DNA from: Clostridium beijerinckii HUN142
Lineage (GTDB): Bacteria > Bacillota > Clostridia > Clostridiales > Clostridiaceae
Direction: 5' to 3'
NCBI RefSeq assembly: GCF_000621745.1
Contig: NZ_KK211335.1
Coordinates: forward strand, 248,250 to 312,249
DNA length: 64,000 nucleotides
The translations under genes and the position numbers were made by a program. The notes below the pieces were generated by a model, which was not told the origin of the DNA, searched no databases, and worked only from the letters and a program-made list of their open reading frames with translations. Positions 36,354-44,349 of the stretch are shown piece after piece; the stretch's first letter is position 1, and each line of letters begins with the position of its first letter.

Positions 36354-37447
36354 ACTACGCAATTTGTAGATATGGCGTAGTAAATTATATAAATGTTCTT
36401 TGAAAATTGAATAATATGATATTTACAATTTATTTATAATAGTAAAACAGCGTGCACTTATAATTTTTTTTCGAGTAAATGAAAGTAGGGATAGTGAATG
36501 AAAAATATTAAATTTGTATATAGCGCAATTTTTATATTAGGTATATTCCTTTTGTTAACAGGTTGCAGTTCTAAAACCAATAGCAATGAAGTTAAGGAAA
36601 ACCCAGTAATCAATAATCATGATTTTACTAATACTAATGAAGTTGATTTAAATTTAAAACTAGAATCAACTAGTCGTGGTCGTAGTCCACTATGTGATAA
36701 TATTGATATTAATAAAAATATATATGTAAACAAAGGCAATATGACTAACGATGGAATTATTAGTTCAATTATGGCGATTTTATTCGATAGATACAAGGGG
36801 TTAAATGATTCAAATGTTGCAATTGAAGATTATGAAATAAAGAAAATAGATACTGTTGTAGAAACAAAAGAAGGATCTGTTTTTGGAGTATTATATTCAG
36901 TTAAAGGCACTAAAACAAGAACAAGATGGGACAGTAATAATCAGTCAGATAAATGGACACCAACAAAGACCATATATTGCAGTTATTATAAACAAGGTGA
37001 TAAATATGAATTAAATATTATTGGTGAAAATCCTCTTTATTATAAAGGGCATGGGGATAAATTAAATACAGAGGATATTATAAAAAAATTATTTGAGCAG
37101 GAATATTTATTGCCACGAACATTTGATAGTGATGAAGGTTCTGTACTATTATCTTATAGTATAGATAGGATTGAACCTATTATATCTAAAGATAATATTA
37201 AAGATACATTTAACATAGACTATTCAATACAGGGGATAAAAGGAAAGTGTTTCTGGGTTTTTGCTGATAAAGATGGTAAGGGCAATGGTACTATGTATAG
37301 AAAATTAGTATCAATAGGTGATTTTTATGAAATACAATATGTAGATTAAATATTAATATTTTATAATATTCTTAAATCATAAATCAATAAAATTAAATAA
37401 CAAATTGTAAAATCGTATTATTCAAGAAAGATTGAATTTGCAATTTT
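36354..37447 (+). repeat. Inverted-repeat gene cassette 2
   Basis: The lipoprotein gene at 36498 is bracketed by inverted repeats 36408-36431 and 37401-37424, which are the same pair as in cassette 1 with two or three changes. Before the left arm lie a hairpin ACTACGC...GCGTAGT (36354-36381) and TGTTCTTTGAAAATTG, which equals the boxA region typical of clostridial 16S-23S spacers. A T-tract follows the right arm. Confidence 0.6.
36498..37349 (+). CDS. Lipoprotein of unknown function
   Basis: 283 residues with a lipoprotein signal (IFILGIFLLLTGC|SSK). After an Asn-rich linker the mature protein shows two similar halves: about 75-175 and 185-283, each with a pattern of a short helix followed by DYEIKKIDTVVETKEGSVFGVLYSVKGTKTR- and YSIDRIEPIISKDNIKDTFNIDYSIQGIKGK-like strands. 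That resembles duplicated NTF2- or cystatin-like folds, but I cannot name the family. A moderate AGGGAT ribosome site. It is carried in cassette 2. Confidence 0.65.
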   Translation: MKNIKFVYSAIFILGIFLLLTGCSSKTNSNEVKENPVINNHDFTNTNEVDLNLKLESTSRGRSPLCDNIDINKNIYVNKGNMTNDGIISSIMAILFDRYKGLNDSNVAIEDYEIKKIDTVVETKEGSVFGVLYSVKGTKTRTRWDSNNQSDKWTPTKTIYCSYYKQGDKYELNIIGENPLYYKGHGDKLNTEDIIKKLFEQEYLLPRTFDSDEGSVLLSYSIDRIEPIISKDNIKDTFNIDYSIQGIKGKCFWVFADKDGKGNGTMYRKLVSIGDFYEIQYVD

Positions 37448-37494
37448 TTTAATGCCGTAATTCTAATAATGGATAAAATATAAAAAAATAGAAG

Positions 37495-37603
37495 AGGAAG
37501 AATAAAAAGATTTGAATTTATATTCCCCCCTTACTATGTAAAATTTAATCAAAGACGTTATCATAGACCACATGTCCTCATATCCTCATGCAAACACACA
37601 ATT
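37495..37603 (+). repeat. Dispersed ~100-bp repeat, copy 2
   Basis: Homologous to 33563-33660: same order of GGAAGAATAAAAAGATTT, ACTATGTAAAATTTAAT, ATAGACCACAT, and CACACAATT. The strings between are diverged, and a C-run (TTCCCCCC) is present here only. Confidence 0.55.
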
Positions 37604-37662
37604 ACCAATAAAGGAGATTCTAGAAATAATACCGTATGGGAAAGTCAGTCTTAAATTAACTT

Positions 37663-37980
37663 TTATGAAAATATTACATTACCATCAGTAAAGATTATAA
37701 TTGAAGAAGTGTATGTAAGTGGAGGTAAAGTCTGTTGGGCAACTCGAGTATTTAATCTTAATAGAGCTTCCATAGTTTGGTCTGAGTCAACAACCATAAC
37801 TATAGCTTTATTAGTAGATGCCCCAAGTTTTATAGTAATAGGTGAATTGGCCGGTAAACCTGTATCGCTCCAAGTGTAAATGCCTTGTTTAAATGTTTTA
37901 GGTTCAGCAGATACGCCTGTAATATTAAAGTAAGTTGATATAAAGAAAAAGATTAAAAATATAGAAATAAATTTTTTCAT
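37663..37980 (-). CDS. Small secreted protein, paralogue group member 1
   Basis: 105 residues. Signal peptide (MKKFISIFLIFFFISTYFNITGVSA) followed by a beta-rich mature part of about 80 residues. It shares a pattern with the proteins at 43034 and 45805: QG.YT...L near the mature N-terminus, a central hydrophobic strand (AIVMVVDSDQT / VYIVIFDKN / GLLFIINSSKN), a Q...R-like strand and a C-terminal I...G.V.F. No known domain. An AAAGGTGG ribosome site precedes ATG. Confidence 0.65.
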   Translation of the reverse strand: MKKFISIFLIFFFISTYFNITGVSAEPKTFKQGIYTWSDTGLPANSPITIKLGASTNKAIVMVVDSDQTMEALLRLNTRVAQQTLPPLTYTSSIIIFTDGNVIFS

Positions 37981-38302
37981 TGCTTTACCACCTTTAATGT
38001 TAAAGTTTATTTAATATATCATTGTTATTATGTCAACTTAGGGATGAAATATTCAAAATGTAGATTAAACAAAAAATGCCCCAATAAGGTGGCATGTATG
38101 TATGTAATAATTAATATTTGCGGGGTATTTATATTATAAGTTAATATATCTTAAATAATAATAATAATTTACAATACTAATAAAGGCGGCAGATAATATA
38201 AATTTGATTTTGTAATATTGCTGTCACAAATCTCAAGTATTATATAAATATAAAGTAGTTAAATATTATTTACCCCTTATTAAATAAATATTAACCAGTA
38301 TT

Positions 38303-38341
38303 CAGAATGGTCTAGTACACTCTAGTAGATCATTCTTTTTT
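38303..38341. terminator. Hairpin with T-tract
   Basis: AGAATGGTCTAG pairs imperfectly with TAGATCATTCT and is followed by a T-rich stretch. Probably a terminator for a plus-strand transcript. Confidence 0.5.
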
Positions 38342-38523
38342 ATTTATACGGCTAGATAATTCATGTAATATGGAAGTACTAAAAATGAAATTTTAAACAA
38401 GCTCTATTAATAAAAGTAATTTCAATATATAAATATAGTGATGAATAGAAAAGATGGATTTTAAGTTTATAGTAACGGAGCTTATCTAAAATAATGTTTT
38501 TTGGAAGAGCGATTATACCAATA

Positions 38524-38581
38524 AAAAATAAATATTGTAAAGGTGGTTGCGAACTCTCACCCCTGTACAATATTTATTTTT
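38524..38581. repeat. Long two-tier hairpin
   Basis: AAAAAATAAATATTGTA and TACAATATTTATTTTTT are perfect complements (17 bp) and enclose a second stem GGTG...CACC with a loop GTTGCGAACTCT. The A and T tracts make it a possible bidirectional terminator; the loop looks non-random. Confidence 0.6.
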
Positions 38582-38704
38582 TATGGAGCTTAAGTATTTG
38601 CCCCAAAAACAACAGAGACTCGTCTTATAATTTCGGTAATTAATTCTGTAGTTTGTGCTATATTAAATGGAAACAAAGCAAACCTGAAGAGGACCTCTTC
38701 AGGC

Positions 38705-38885
38705 TTATTTTATTTCAAGTTCTAGTTGCATTGGTCTTGTATCAAGGTAATGTTCATATTCTATTTTATAGTATATGATTAACTTTCTTCTGCTTTCATA
38801 TGGTAGTGTATTTACAAGTGAATCAAATTGAGCTTTTGATACAAAGCCTTTTTCTTTTATAAGCCATGTTGCAAATGTATCATGT
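38705..38885 (-). pseudogene. C-terminal fragment of an unknown gene
   Basis: An open frame of about 60 codons on the minus strand (TFATWLIKEKGFVSKAQF...YYKIEYEHYLDTRPMQLELEIK) ends with TAA at 38705 followed by a strong terminator hairpin (CCTGAAGAGG/CCTCTTCAGG). It has no start codon with ribosome site and begins after a TAA. Unrecognised; it looks like the tail of a larger, deleted gene. Confidence 0.45.
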
Positions 38886-39116
38886 TATATGAAAAAAACT
38901 ATATAATATGTATAATATAGAGTTTATCAATGGGAGCGGTCTTGGACTGGCTTTTTTAATATTTCTAAATAATTAAAAGTAGATAATAGCTCTGAAAATC
39001 GTATCATTAAAAATAATTTCCCTGTAATACAATTTATTATTTTTAGTGATTGGATTTTTAGAGCGTAAAACCATATAATCAAACATTATAGTAATTAATA
39101 TAAGCCTGTACAAGAT

Positions 39117-39169
39117 AGGCATGCCGTCACATTACTAATACTTTCTTATATAATTGTGATGGCATGTCT
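39117..39169. repeat. Imperfect 17-bp inverted repeat
   Basis: AGGCATGCCGTCACATT and AATTGTGATGGCATGTCT pair over 17-18 bases with a few mismatches, enclosing about 18 bases. Confidence 0.5.
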
Positions 39170-39377
39170 AAGCCTCCAAAAATTCTTGTCAGCTTGTCTG
39201 GCCAACTAAACATTATCTTTACATTTTCCTATACCATAAACAATAATTTAACAATGAACTAAAAAAAGAACCATAAACAAAAGTTCCAGTCAGAGGGATG
39301 GATAAATATTCTATACATATTTTAAAGAAAGAATTTAACTGCATAGTTACTTAATTATAAGTTATTCATGAAAATCT

Positions 39378-39526
39378 CCATCCCGAAGTGCCTCACCGGG
39401 AACCCAAACAATGGAATAGTCTAATGCGTACAGATTCTTACTTTGTAAAAGGCTCCGAGTGATGAGGAGACTTTTACAATGTTAGAAGTCTGTAGCTGTA
39501 TGACCTGTCCGTTTTTGGGTGGTGGA
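39378..39526 (-). ncRNA. Dispersed structured element, copy 2
   Basis: On the minus strand it reads CCACCACCCAAAAA, GGACAGGTCATACAGC, a CAGACTTCT...AGAATCTG hairpin with an inner TTGTAAAAG/CTTTTACAA stem, GCATTAGACTA, TTTGGGTTCCCGGTGAG and CACTTCGGGA. CCCAAA and TTTGGG can close the element. Same block order as copies 1 and 3. Confidence 0.5.
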
Positions 39527-39772
39527 TGCGGCACCCGAAGAATTCAAAAGAAAATAAACCTGTCCTTTAAAAAATTAGTATATAGGTATATCAATAACAT
39601 CTATAACATAAGAGCATAGATAAAATATAATTAATCACAAACTATTTAGTGGTATACAAAGATAATTTAAATTAAGCACGTAGAAATAAAAATAAACTGA
39701 TAGAGGGCACAGCCACAAGGAGCACGCTGTGCTCCAATATATTTATTCCTTGCTGCCGCAGGCTATAAGAAT

Positions 39773-39885
39773 TAATGAGAAGTTCAAGACATATAGAGTT
39801 TACAAATGCTTAGAATATACTATCGTGACATATAGGTTCTAAAAGTAATAAAATATATAAAATAGCTTGAACTTCTCTTCATTAG
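39773..39885. repeat. Inverted repeat enclosing ~80 bp
   Basis: TAATGA.GAAGTTCAAG at 39773-39788 pairs with CTTGAACTTC.TCTTCATTA at 39866-39885. A tight GGAGCAC-GCT-GTGCTCC hairpin precedes it (39718-39734). Confidence 0.5.
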
Positions 39886-39912
39886 GAGCAAAGCGACGTT
39901 ATTGTATTACAA

Positions 39913-39986
39913 AAGATGGACTGAATAAAGCTATATCTAAATTTGAAAATATATTATCACTATAATAGCTTTATTCTGTCCATCTT
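39913..39986. repeat. 22-bp inverted repeat
   Basis: AAGATGGACTGAATAAAGCT and the following AT pair with 39965-39986 at 21 of 22 positions, with a 30-base AT-rich loop. Possibly a MITE-like element or the terminator of a lost gene. Confidence 0.55.
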
Positions 39987-40391
39987 AACTCCTATAGATT
40001 GAACAGTGAGAAGTTTATGTGTATTGAATATATAAAATTTTTAGTTATAAATATTCTTCATATTTAAATATAACAATAAAACTAAAAAAGAAAAATATAA
40101 TAGATATTCATAGAAAAAGCAGAGATATATTAAAGAAAGTTATAATGAAGTAAAATAAAAAGTTTTTTAATTATGAATATTCAAAAAAGAGTTTCACAGT
40201 GAAGATAGAATTTGTAGTATGATGATAATTAGTTTTGATTTATTTAATTTAAATATATACAAATAATAGATTGTATAAGAGCCCCTTACAAATTAAGAGG
40301 GTTCTTTTTGTGCATATAAAACAAAAATACTTACAGTTTAATACATAATTCTCTTTAATTGTTATAATTGGATGACGAAAGGAGGGGTATT

Positions 40392-40562
40392 ATGAAAGAA
40401 ATGGAGAACATAAATAATAAAATTAATGTGATGAGAAAATTATTACAGGACCTGATTAATGAAAAATCAAATCTATTAGATCCTGACGTAATTTTAGCAA
40501 GTCAAGAATTGGATGAAATTTTGAATGAGTACAACAAACTAATTAGCAAAGTAGAAAAGTAA
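40392..40562 (+). CDS. Spo0E-like aspartyl-phosphate phosphatase
   Basis: 56 residues from ATG 40392 behind AAAGGAGGGG. The sequence NNKINVMRKLLQDLINEKSN, then LLDPDVILASQELDEILNEYNKLI has the Spo0E signature SQ.LD..L..Y and the preceding helix. Spo0E-type peptides dephosphorylate Spo0A~P and so delay sporulation; some members act on other regulators. It stands alone between a gene-poor region and a palindromic terminator. Confidence 0.85.
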   Translation: MKEMENINNKINVMRKLLQDLINEKSNLLDPDVILASQELDEILNEYNKLISKVEK

Positions 40563-40570
40563 AACGAAGA

Positions 40571-40592
40571 GGAGAAATTTTAAAATTTCTCC
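40571..40592. terminator. Palindromic terminator
   Basis: GGAGAAATTTTAAAATTTCTCC is a perfect 22-bp palindrome following the Spo0E-like gene; read as RNA it folds with a small loop. Confidence 0.6.
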
Positions 40593-40773
40593 TTGTATAA
40601 TAACTAAAACTCGTCTTATAAAGTGTACATATTTTCAGGAATTACACTATACCTTTTTTGTTAACTAAAAAAGATTAATATAGATAACGCTTTCTTCTAA
40701 ATGTGTAGAAATAAATATTTATAAATTTTAATGAGAATAATACTATTATATAAAATGAAGGAGATGATTTCAG

Positions 40774-41817
40774 ATGAGAACATTCAGAAGAATATTAGTA
40801 ATTTTATATTTAATATTTATTATATATGAAATGCCATATAGAGATATTGAGGTAAAAGGTGAGGAAAACTTATTTAGACAAAATCATGCAACAGTAGTAG
40901 ATGTAGTATTATATGACTTTAAAGATAAGTATATTTCCTTGGTTAAACAAAACTTAGAAGAAATTCAAAATCAAAATAAGGGGAAAGTTAAGTTTAATTT
41001 CTATGATAGCAAGGGGAACCAAGCAATACAAAATGAAATTCTTAGTAATTTAGAAAATAATCTTCAAGATATTATTTTAATTAATTTGGTTGATACAAAA
41101 GCTACTCAAGAAGTAATTGATCGTTTTAAGCAACGAGGGATACCTATCATTTTCTTTAATCGTGAACCTCTTTCAACTGAAGCAATTAAATCCTATGAAA
41201 AAGCTTATTATGTTGGAACAAATGCAAAAGAAGCAGGAAATTTGCAAGGACAAATTCTTGTTAATTTGTGGAATCATAAAAGAACGTCCATTGATATTAA
41301 TAATAATGGTGTTTTGCAATATGCTATATTACGCGGTCCTCAAAATAACATAGAAGCTCAAGAAAGAACAGAATTTTCAATTAAAGCTCTTGAAAAAGCA
41401 GGAATACAAATAGCACAAATTGCATCAACTATTGGTAACTGGGAGAGAGATCTGGCTAGGACAAATATTAGTGCTTTATTCTTGCAATATGATAATAGAA
41501 TAGAAGCGATAATTGCAAATAATGATGAGATGGCCATAGGAGCTATTGAGGCATTGCAAAAATACGGATACAATTTAGGTGATCCAAAGAAAACAATAGC
41601 TGTTGTAGGAGTGGATGCAACACCTGATGCTCAAGAATTGATAAAAAATGGGAGGATGGCAGGTTCAGTCTTTCAAGATCCTTCGGAAATGGCAAAAGCT
41701 ATTTATACTATAGGCTTAAATGTATTTCAGGGTAATCCTCCACTTCTAGACACACAGTATAAATTTGATGAGACAGGAAAGGCAGTTAGATTACCATATA
41801 AGGAGTACATAGGATAA
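40774..41817 (+). CDS. Galactose/glucose-type periplasmic binding protein (orphan)
   Basis: 347 residues resembling MglB: a type-I periplasmic binding fold with INLVDT, IIFFNREP, YVGTNAKEAGNLQGQ, IIANNDEMAIGAIEALQ, VVGVDATPDAQELIKNG and TVFQDP-like GSVFQDP segments, the ligand-contacting regions of galactose-binding proteins. The N-terminus is a single hydrophobic anchor (RRILVILYLIFIIYEM) without a lipobox cysteine. No permease or ATPase gene is adjacent, so it may act as a sugar sensor with a kinase rather than in transport. AAGGAGATGA ribosome site. Confidence 0.85.
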   Translation: MRTFRRILVILYLIFIIYEMPYRDIEVKGEENLFRQNHATVVDVVLYDFKDKYISLVKQNLEEIQNQNKGKVKFNFYDSKGNQAIQNEILSNLENNLQDIILINLVDTKATQEVIDRFKQRGIPIIFFNREPLSTEAIKSYEKAYYVGTNAKEAGNLQGQILVNLWNHKRTSIDINNNGVLQYAILRGPQNNIEAQERTEFSIKALEKAGIQIAQIASTIGNWERDLARTNISALFLQYDNRIEAIIANNDEMAIGAIEALQKYGYNLGDPKKTIAVVGVDATPDAQELIKNGRMAGSVFQDPSEMAKAIYTIGLNVFQGNPPLLDTQYKFDETGKAVRLPYKEYIG

Positions 41818-42464
41818 TAAAGTGATTTTAATATAATTAATGCATATAGATACTTATTTTGTTAGACCTTACTAGTTGAATTACATAGATAATGTTTTTG
41901 TTTAGCATTATAATAAAGAAGAATGAATTAGTTTATCCCATTATACTAAGCATTCCACTATCAATCTTTATCAGGATACAGATAAATATATATCTGTATC
42001 TTTTTATTTATAATAACATCAGCAATTGGCGATTGTGATTATGAATTTAAATATAGATCTGAACAGTTTCTTATAAAGTGTAGAATGGTCAATTTTGGTG
42101 TAACTGTATTTGAAATAGATTTACTAGAAAGTTGTTATTAAGATTAAATTATAATTGTAATAGTTATGAAGTATGCTGTATATTTTTAATTTTTGACATG
42201 TTTGGTAATTGTAGTAGTTTTCTATGGGATGTAATTATGAAGATTATTATATTTTAGAGCTTAAATAAAATTGTTAGAAGACCTAGTATTTTTAAAAGAT
42301 TTAAAATACCAGATCCTTTTGACTATTTCAACATACGCAAAATATGATTAAATTTATATAATATTTTACGTTCGGAATGTTTAAATAAATTATATATTTG
42401 GCGACTGCTTCAATGAGTCAAAGGTATGCATGGAACGATATTTATATTTTTATATTATGTAAAG
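41818..42464. other. Intergenic region
   Basis: One terminator (41974-42005); otherwise AT-rich without recognisable genes. Its end runs into the GGDEF remnant. Confidence 0.5.
41974..42005 (+). terminator. Terminator
   Basis: GGATACAGATA pairs with TATCTGTATC and TTTTT follows. Confidence 0.8.
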
Positions 42465-42697
42465 GAGAGTGCATTAAAATCATTTGATAATGATGATGTG
42501 TTTGTAGAATTTATTAATCATATAAGTGAAGATTATATAGTTAAAGATAGAAAAATGAATATAGGATGCAGCGTTGGAGGTGCTTTTTTTCCACTGCAAG
42601 GTATGATCCAATGGAAATAGTAAAGATGGCGGATCAATGCATGTATGAATCTAAAAGAAGCGGTAAAAATAGATATACTTTTTATTATGAAAAATAA
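42465..42697 (+). pseudogene. GGDEF-domain remnant with frameshift
   Basis: Frame one gives ...VFVEFINHISEDYIVKDRKMNIGCSVGGAFFPLQG and then runs out of frame. From about 42603 a +1 frame continues DPMEIVKMADQCMYESKRSGKNRY to TAA 42697. Together they are the C-terminal half of a diguanylate cyclase domain (IGCSVG...P..G......ADQ.MY..K..GKNRY). The GGDEF active-site motif itself is missing. Non-functional. Confidence 0.75.
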
Positions 42698-43033
42698 TTT
42701 GAATAATATAAGTATTTAAAACTAGCAAGAATCATGGGTGGGATGCTTTGCGGTACTTTAAGTTTATAAAATGAAAGTTCATCATTTTCTGTGATGAACT
42801 TGTATTATTTTCATATTAATAAACTATTATCATAATACGTTGTTAATAAATTAATATCCGTATATAAATTAAATGTTCCTACATTCCATATATTATATAT
42901 GTAGTTCAAATAACACTGCTTGCGATTTATAATTAAGTATTTTAACAATAATGTTCCTAATTTTAATTTAGTAGTATAATAATATACCTATTAGTTCAGT
43001 TTATTTTTATGATTAGTCTAGTGATCATAATTT
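42698..43033. other. Intergenic region
   Basis: Holds a terminator hairpin at 42775-42801; nothing else is recognised. Confidence 0.5.
42775..42801 (+). terminator. Terminator-like hairpin
   Basis: AAGTTCATCA and TGATGAACTT form a 10-bp stem. Confidence 0.6.
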
Positions 43034-43354
43034 TTATAAAATGTATACATCACCATTACCGATTATTGTGATTCTATAATCAGGCTCAAATGGGATCAGA
43101 TTATATTTTTGCGAATTAGGAGATAAGTATAAAGCTTGAACAGCACGAAAATTTTTATCGAATATAACTATATAAACATCTTTATCACTTGAAGCATTTT
43201 GAACATTATATGTATTAGTGTTTATGGCAAAGTTTTTTAAATCATCTGGAGTGTACACACCTTGGTTGTATATGTTGCTTGGAGTAGGGTCTGCTAGAGC
43301 TATATTAGGAGAAAAACATAATAAAACTAATAATAAAGATATAATATTCTTCAT
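43034..43354 (-). CDS. Small secreted protein, paralogue group member 2
   Basis: 106 residues. Signal peptide (KNIISLLLVLLCFSPNIALA), then NQGVYTPDDLKNF, VYIVIFDKNFRAVQALYLSPNS and LIPFEPDYRITIIGNGDVYIL. The last segment aligns well with the protein at 45805 (LIPIKPDYKFIIYGDVKLTF) and more loosely with 37663. It is preceded by AAAGGTGG. Function unknown; all three are on the minus strand and about 100-110 residues long. Confidence 0.65.
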   Translation of the reverse strand: MKNIISLLLVLLCFSPNIALADPTPSNIYNQGVYTPDDLKNFAINTNTYNVQNASSDKDVYIVIFDKNFRAVQALYLSPNSQKYNLIPFEPDYRITIIGNGDVYIL

Positions 43355-44349
43355 TTAAATACCACCTTTCATATTTAGTATGGCACTAAATTTCAATAAA
43401 ATTCCTTAATATTAGAGCATAAAAATTATAGAAAAATGTAAATATCAGTTATAGTAAATTCAAATACTACCTATTTTAATTATATATTATTTCTTAATTA
43501 AGTATGCAGTCTTACATAATGGAAGTGGTTAAAATGCATAAAAGATTAAAAGCTAATAGGAATGTTACAAACTACAAAAAACAATTAATGAACAAATTAT
43601 TAGTAAATTTATATAAAAAAGTATAAATTTTGGATTAAATTCTTATTTGAGAGTGCTATAATATAATTAAGGCAAAAAATAAAAAAATTGAGTTCTTATT
43701 TAAGAATTTAGGAATGGGGAGAATAGAGATAAATCTTTATTCTCTTTATTTTTTTATATCAAATATAAAACTAATAACTGCCATGAGATAATAGTTAGTT
43801 TACTTCATAATATATAGTTTAAGTACGGAAAAAAAGGATTGGCAACAGAAGTTTTAGTAGTTGTGGGAATTCCAATGTACTTGGAGCTGTAGAAATTATA
43901 GAATTCAATAGAACACTTGGCGAGAATAATGCTGATCCTAAAAGAAACTATTTTATGGTAGATGCGTTAGAAGATGCATATAATCAAGAATATTATTCTG
44001 GTGGGGAAGCTAGAAGCGAAGAAGGATATTGCCAAGGATATCAAAAAGGATGTAAAACACTAAACAAAAAGCTTTGGATTGTATAAGAAACATTAATTGA
44101 TGCCCCAAAATATATTTATTATTTAGTAAGTTTACTAAGTAACCCAAAAAGAGGTAGGAAAAAATCAGGTAAGAATAATAATGCTATCTTTTGCTATTAA
44201 AAATAGAAAATTGTGAATTACACATTTGAGATGAATCTATTATACAATTCAATAAATATATTAAAATTTGAAAAAAATTATTTAAAATTGAAGAATGTAA
44301 ATGGTTACTGTGATATAATATATAAAAATGGTTTTTGGAGGAGAAATTT
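43355..44349. other. Intergenic region with a possible short transcript and a gene remnant
   Basis: A TATAAT box at about 43659 is followed after about 60 bp by a terminator-like hairpin (GAGAATA.AGAT / ATCT.TATTCTC plus T-tract, 43721-43752), a possible small transcript. The remnant at 43823-44086 follows. Confidence 0.4.
43823..44086 (+). pseudogene. Gene remnant of unknown family
   Basis: A frame of 87 codons without a start and ribosome site: ...SFSSCGNSNVLGAVEIIEFNRTLGEN, NADPKRNYFMVDALEDAY, and GGEARSEEGYCQGYQKGCKTLNKKLW then TAA. Composition is that of a real protein, not of chance. It looks like the C-terminal end of an enzyme; I cannot name it. Confidence 0.4.

Larger units (their letters stand above)
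35640..39057. mobile_element. 3.4-kb segment bounded by perfect 22-bp inverted repeats
   Basis: AAATCCAATCACTAAAAATAAT at 35640-35661 is the exact reverse complement of 39036-39057. In addition each end carries a matching inner arm (35684-35698 and 39003-39017), so each forms a hairpin with 15-bp arms and different loops. No transposase is seen inside. The segment contains two inverted-repeat-bracketed genes, a small secreted protein gene and a gene fragment. It might be a non-autonomous mobile element or a pair of independent hairpin elements in opposite orientation. Confidence 0.45.
37981..40391. other. 2.4-kb gene-poor region
   Basis: Contains only a decayed gene fragment (38705-38885, minus), the right end of the 35640-39057 segment, structured element copy 2 and numerous hairpins (38076-38095, 38303-38341, 38524-38581, 38683-38703, 39117-39169, 39718-39734, 39773-39885, 39913-39986). 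No intact gene seen. Confidence 0.6.

Noticed and set aside
35851..36410. Remnants of an rRNA operon
   Set aside because: Only the short boxA-like TTCTTTGAAAA.TG matches; no 16S, 23S or tRNA sequence was recognised nearby.
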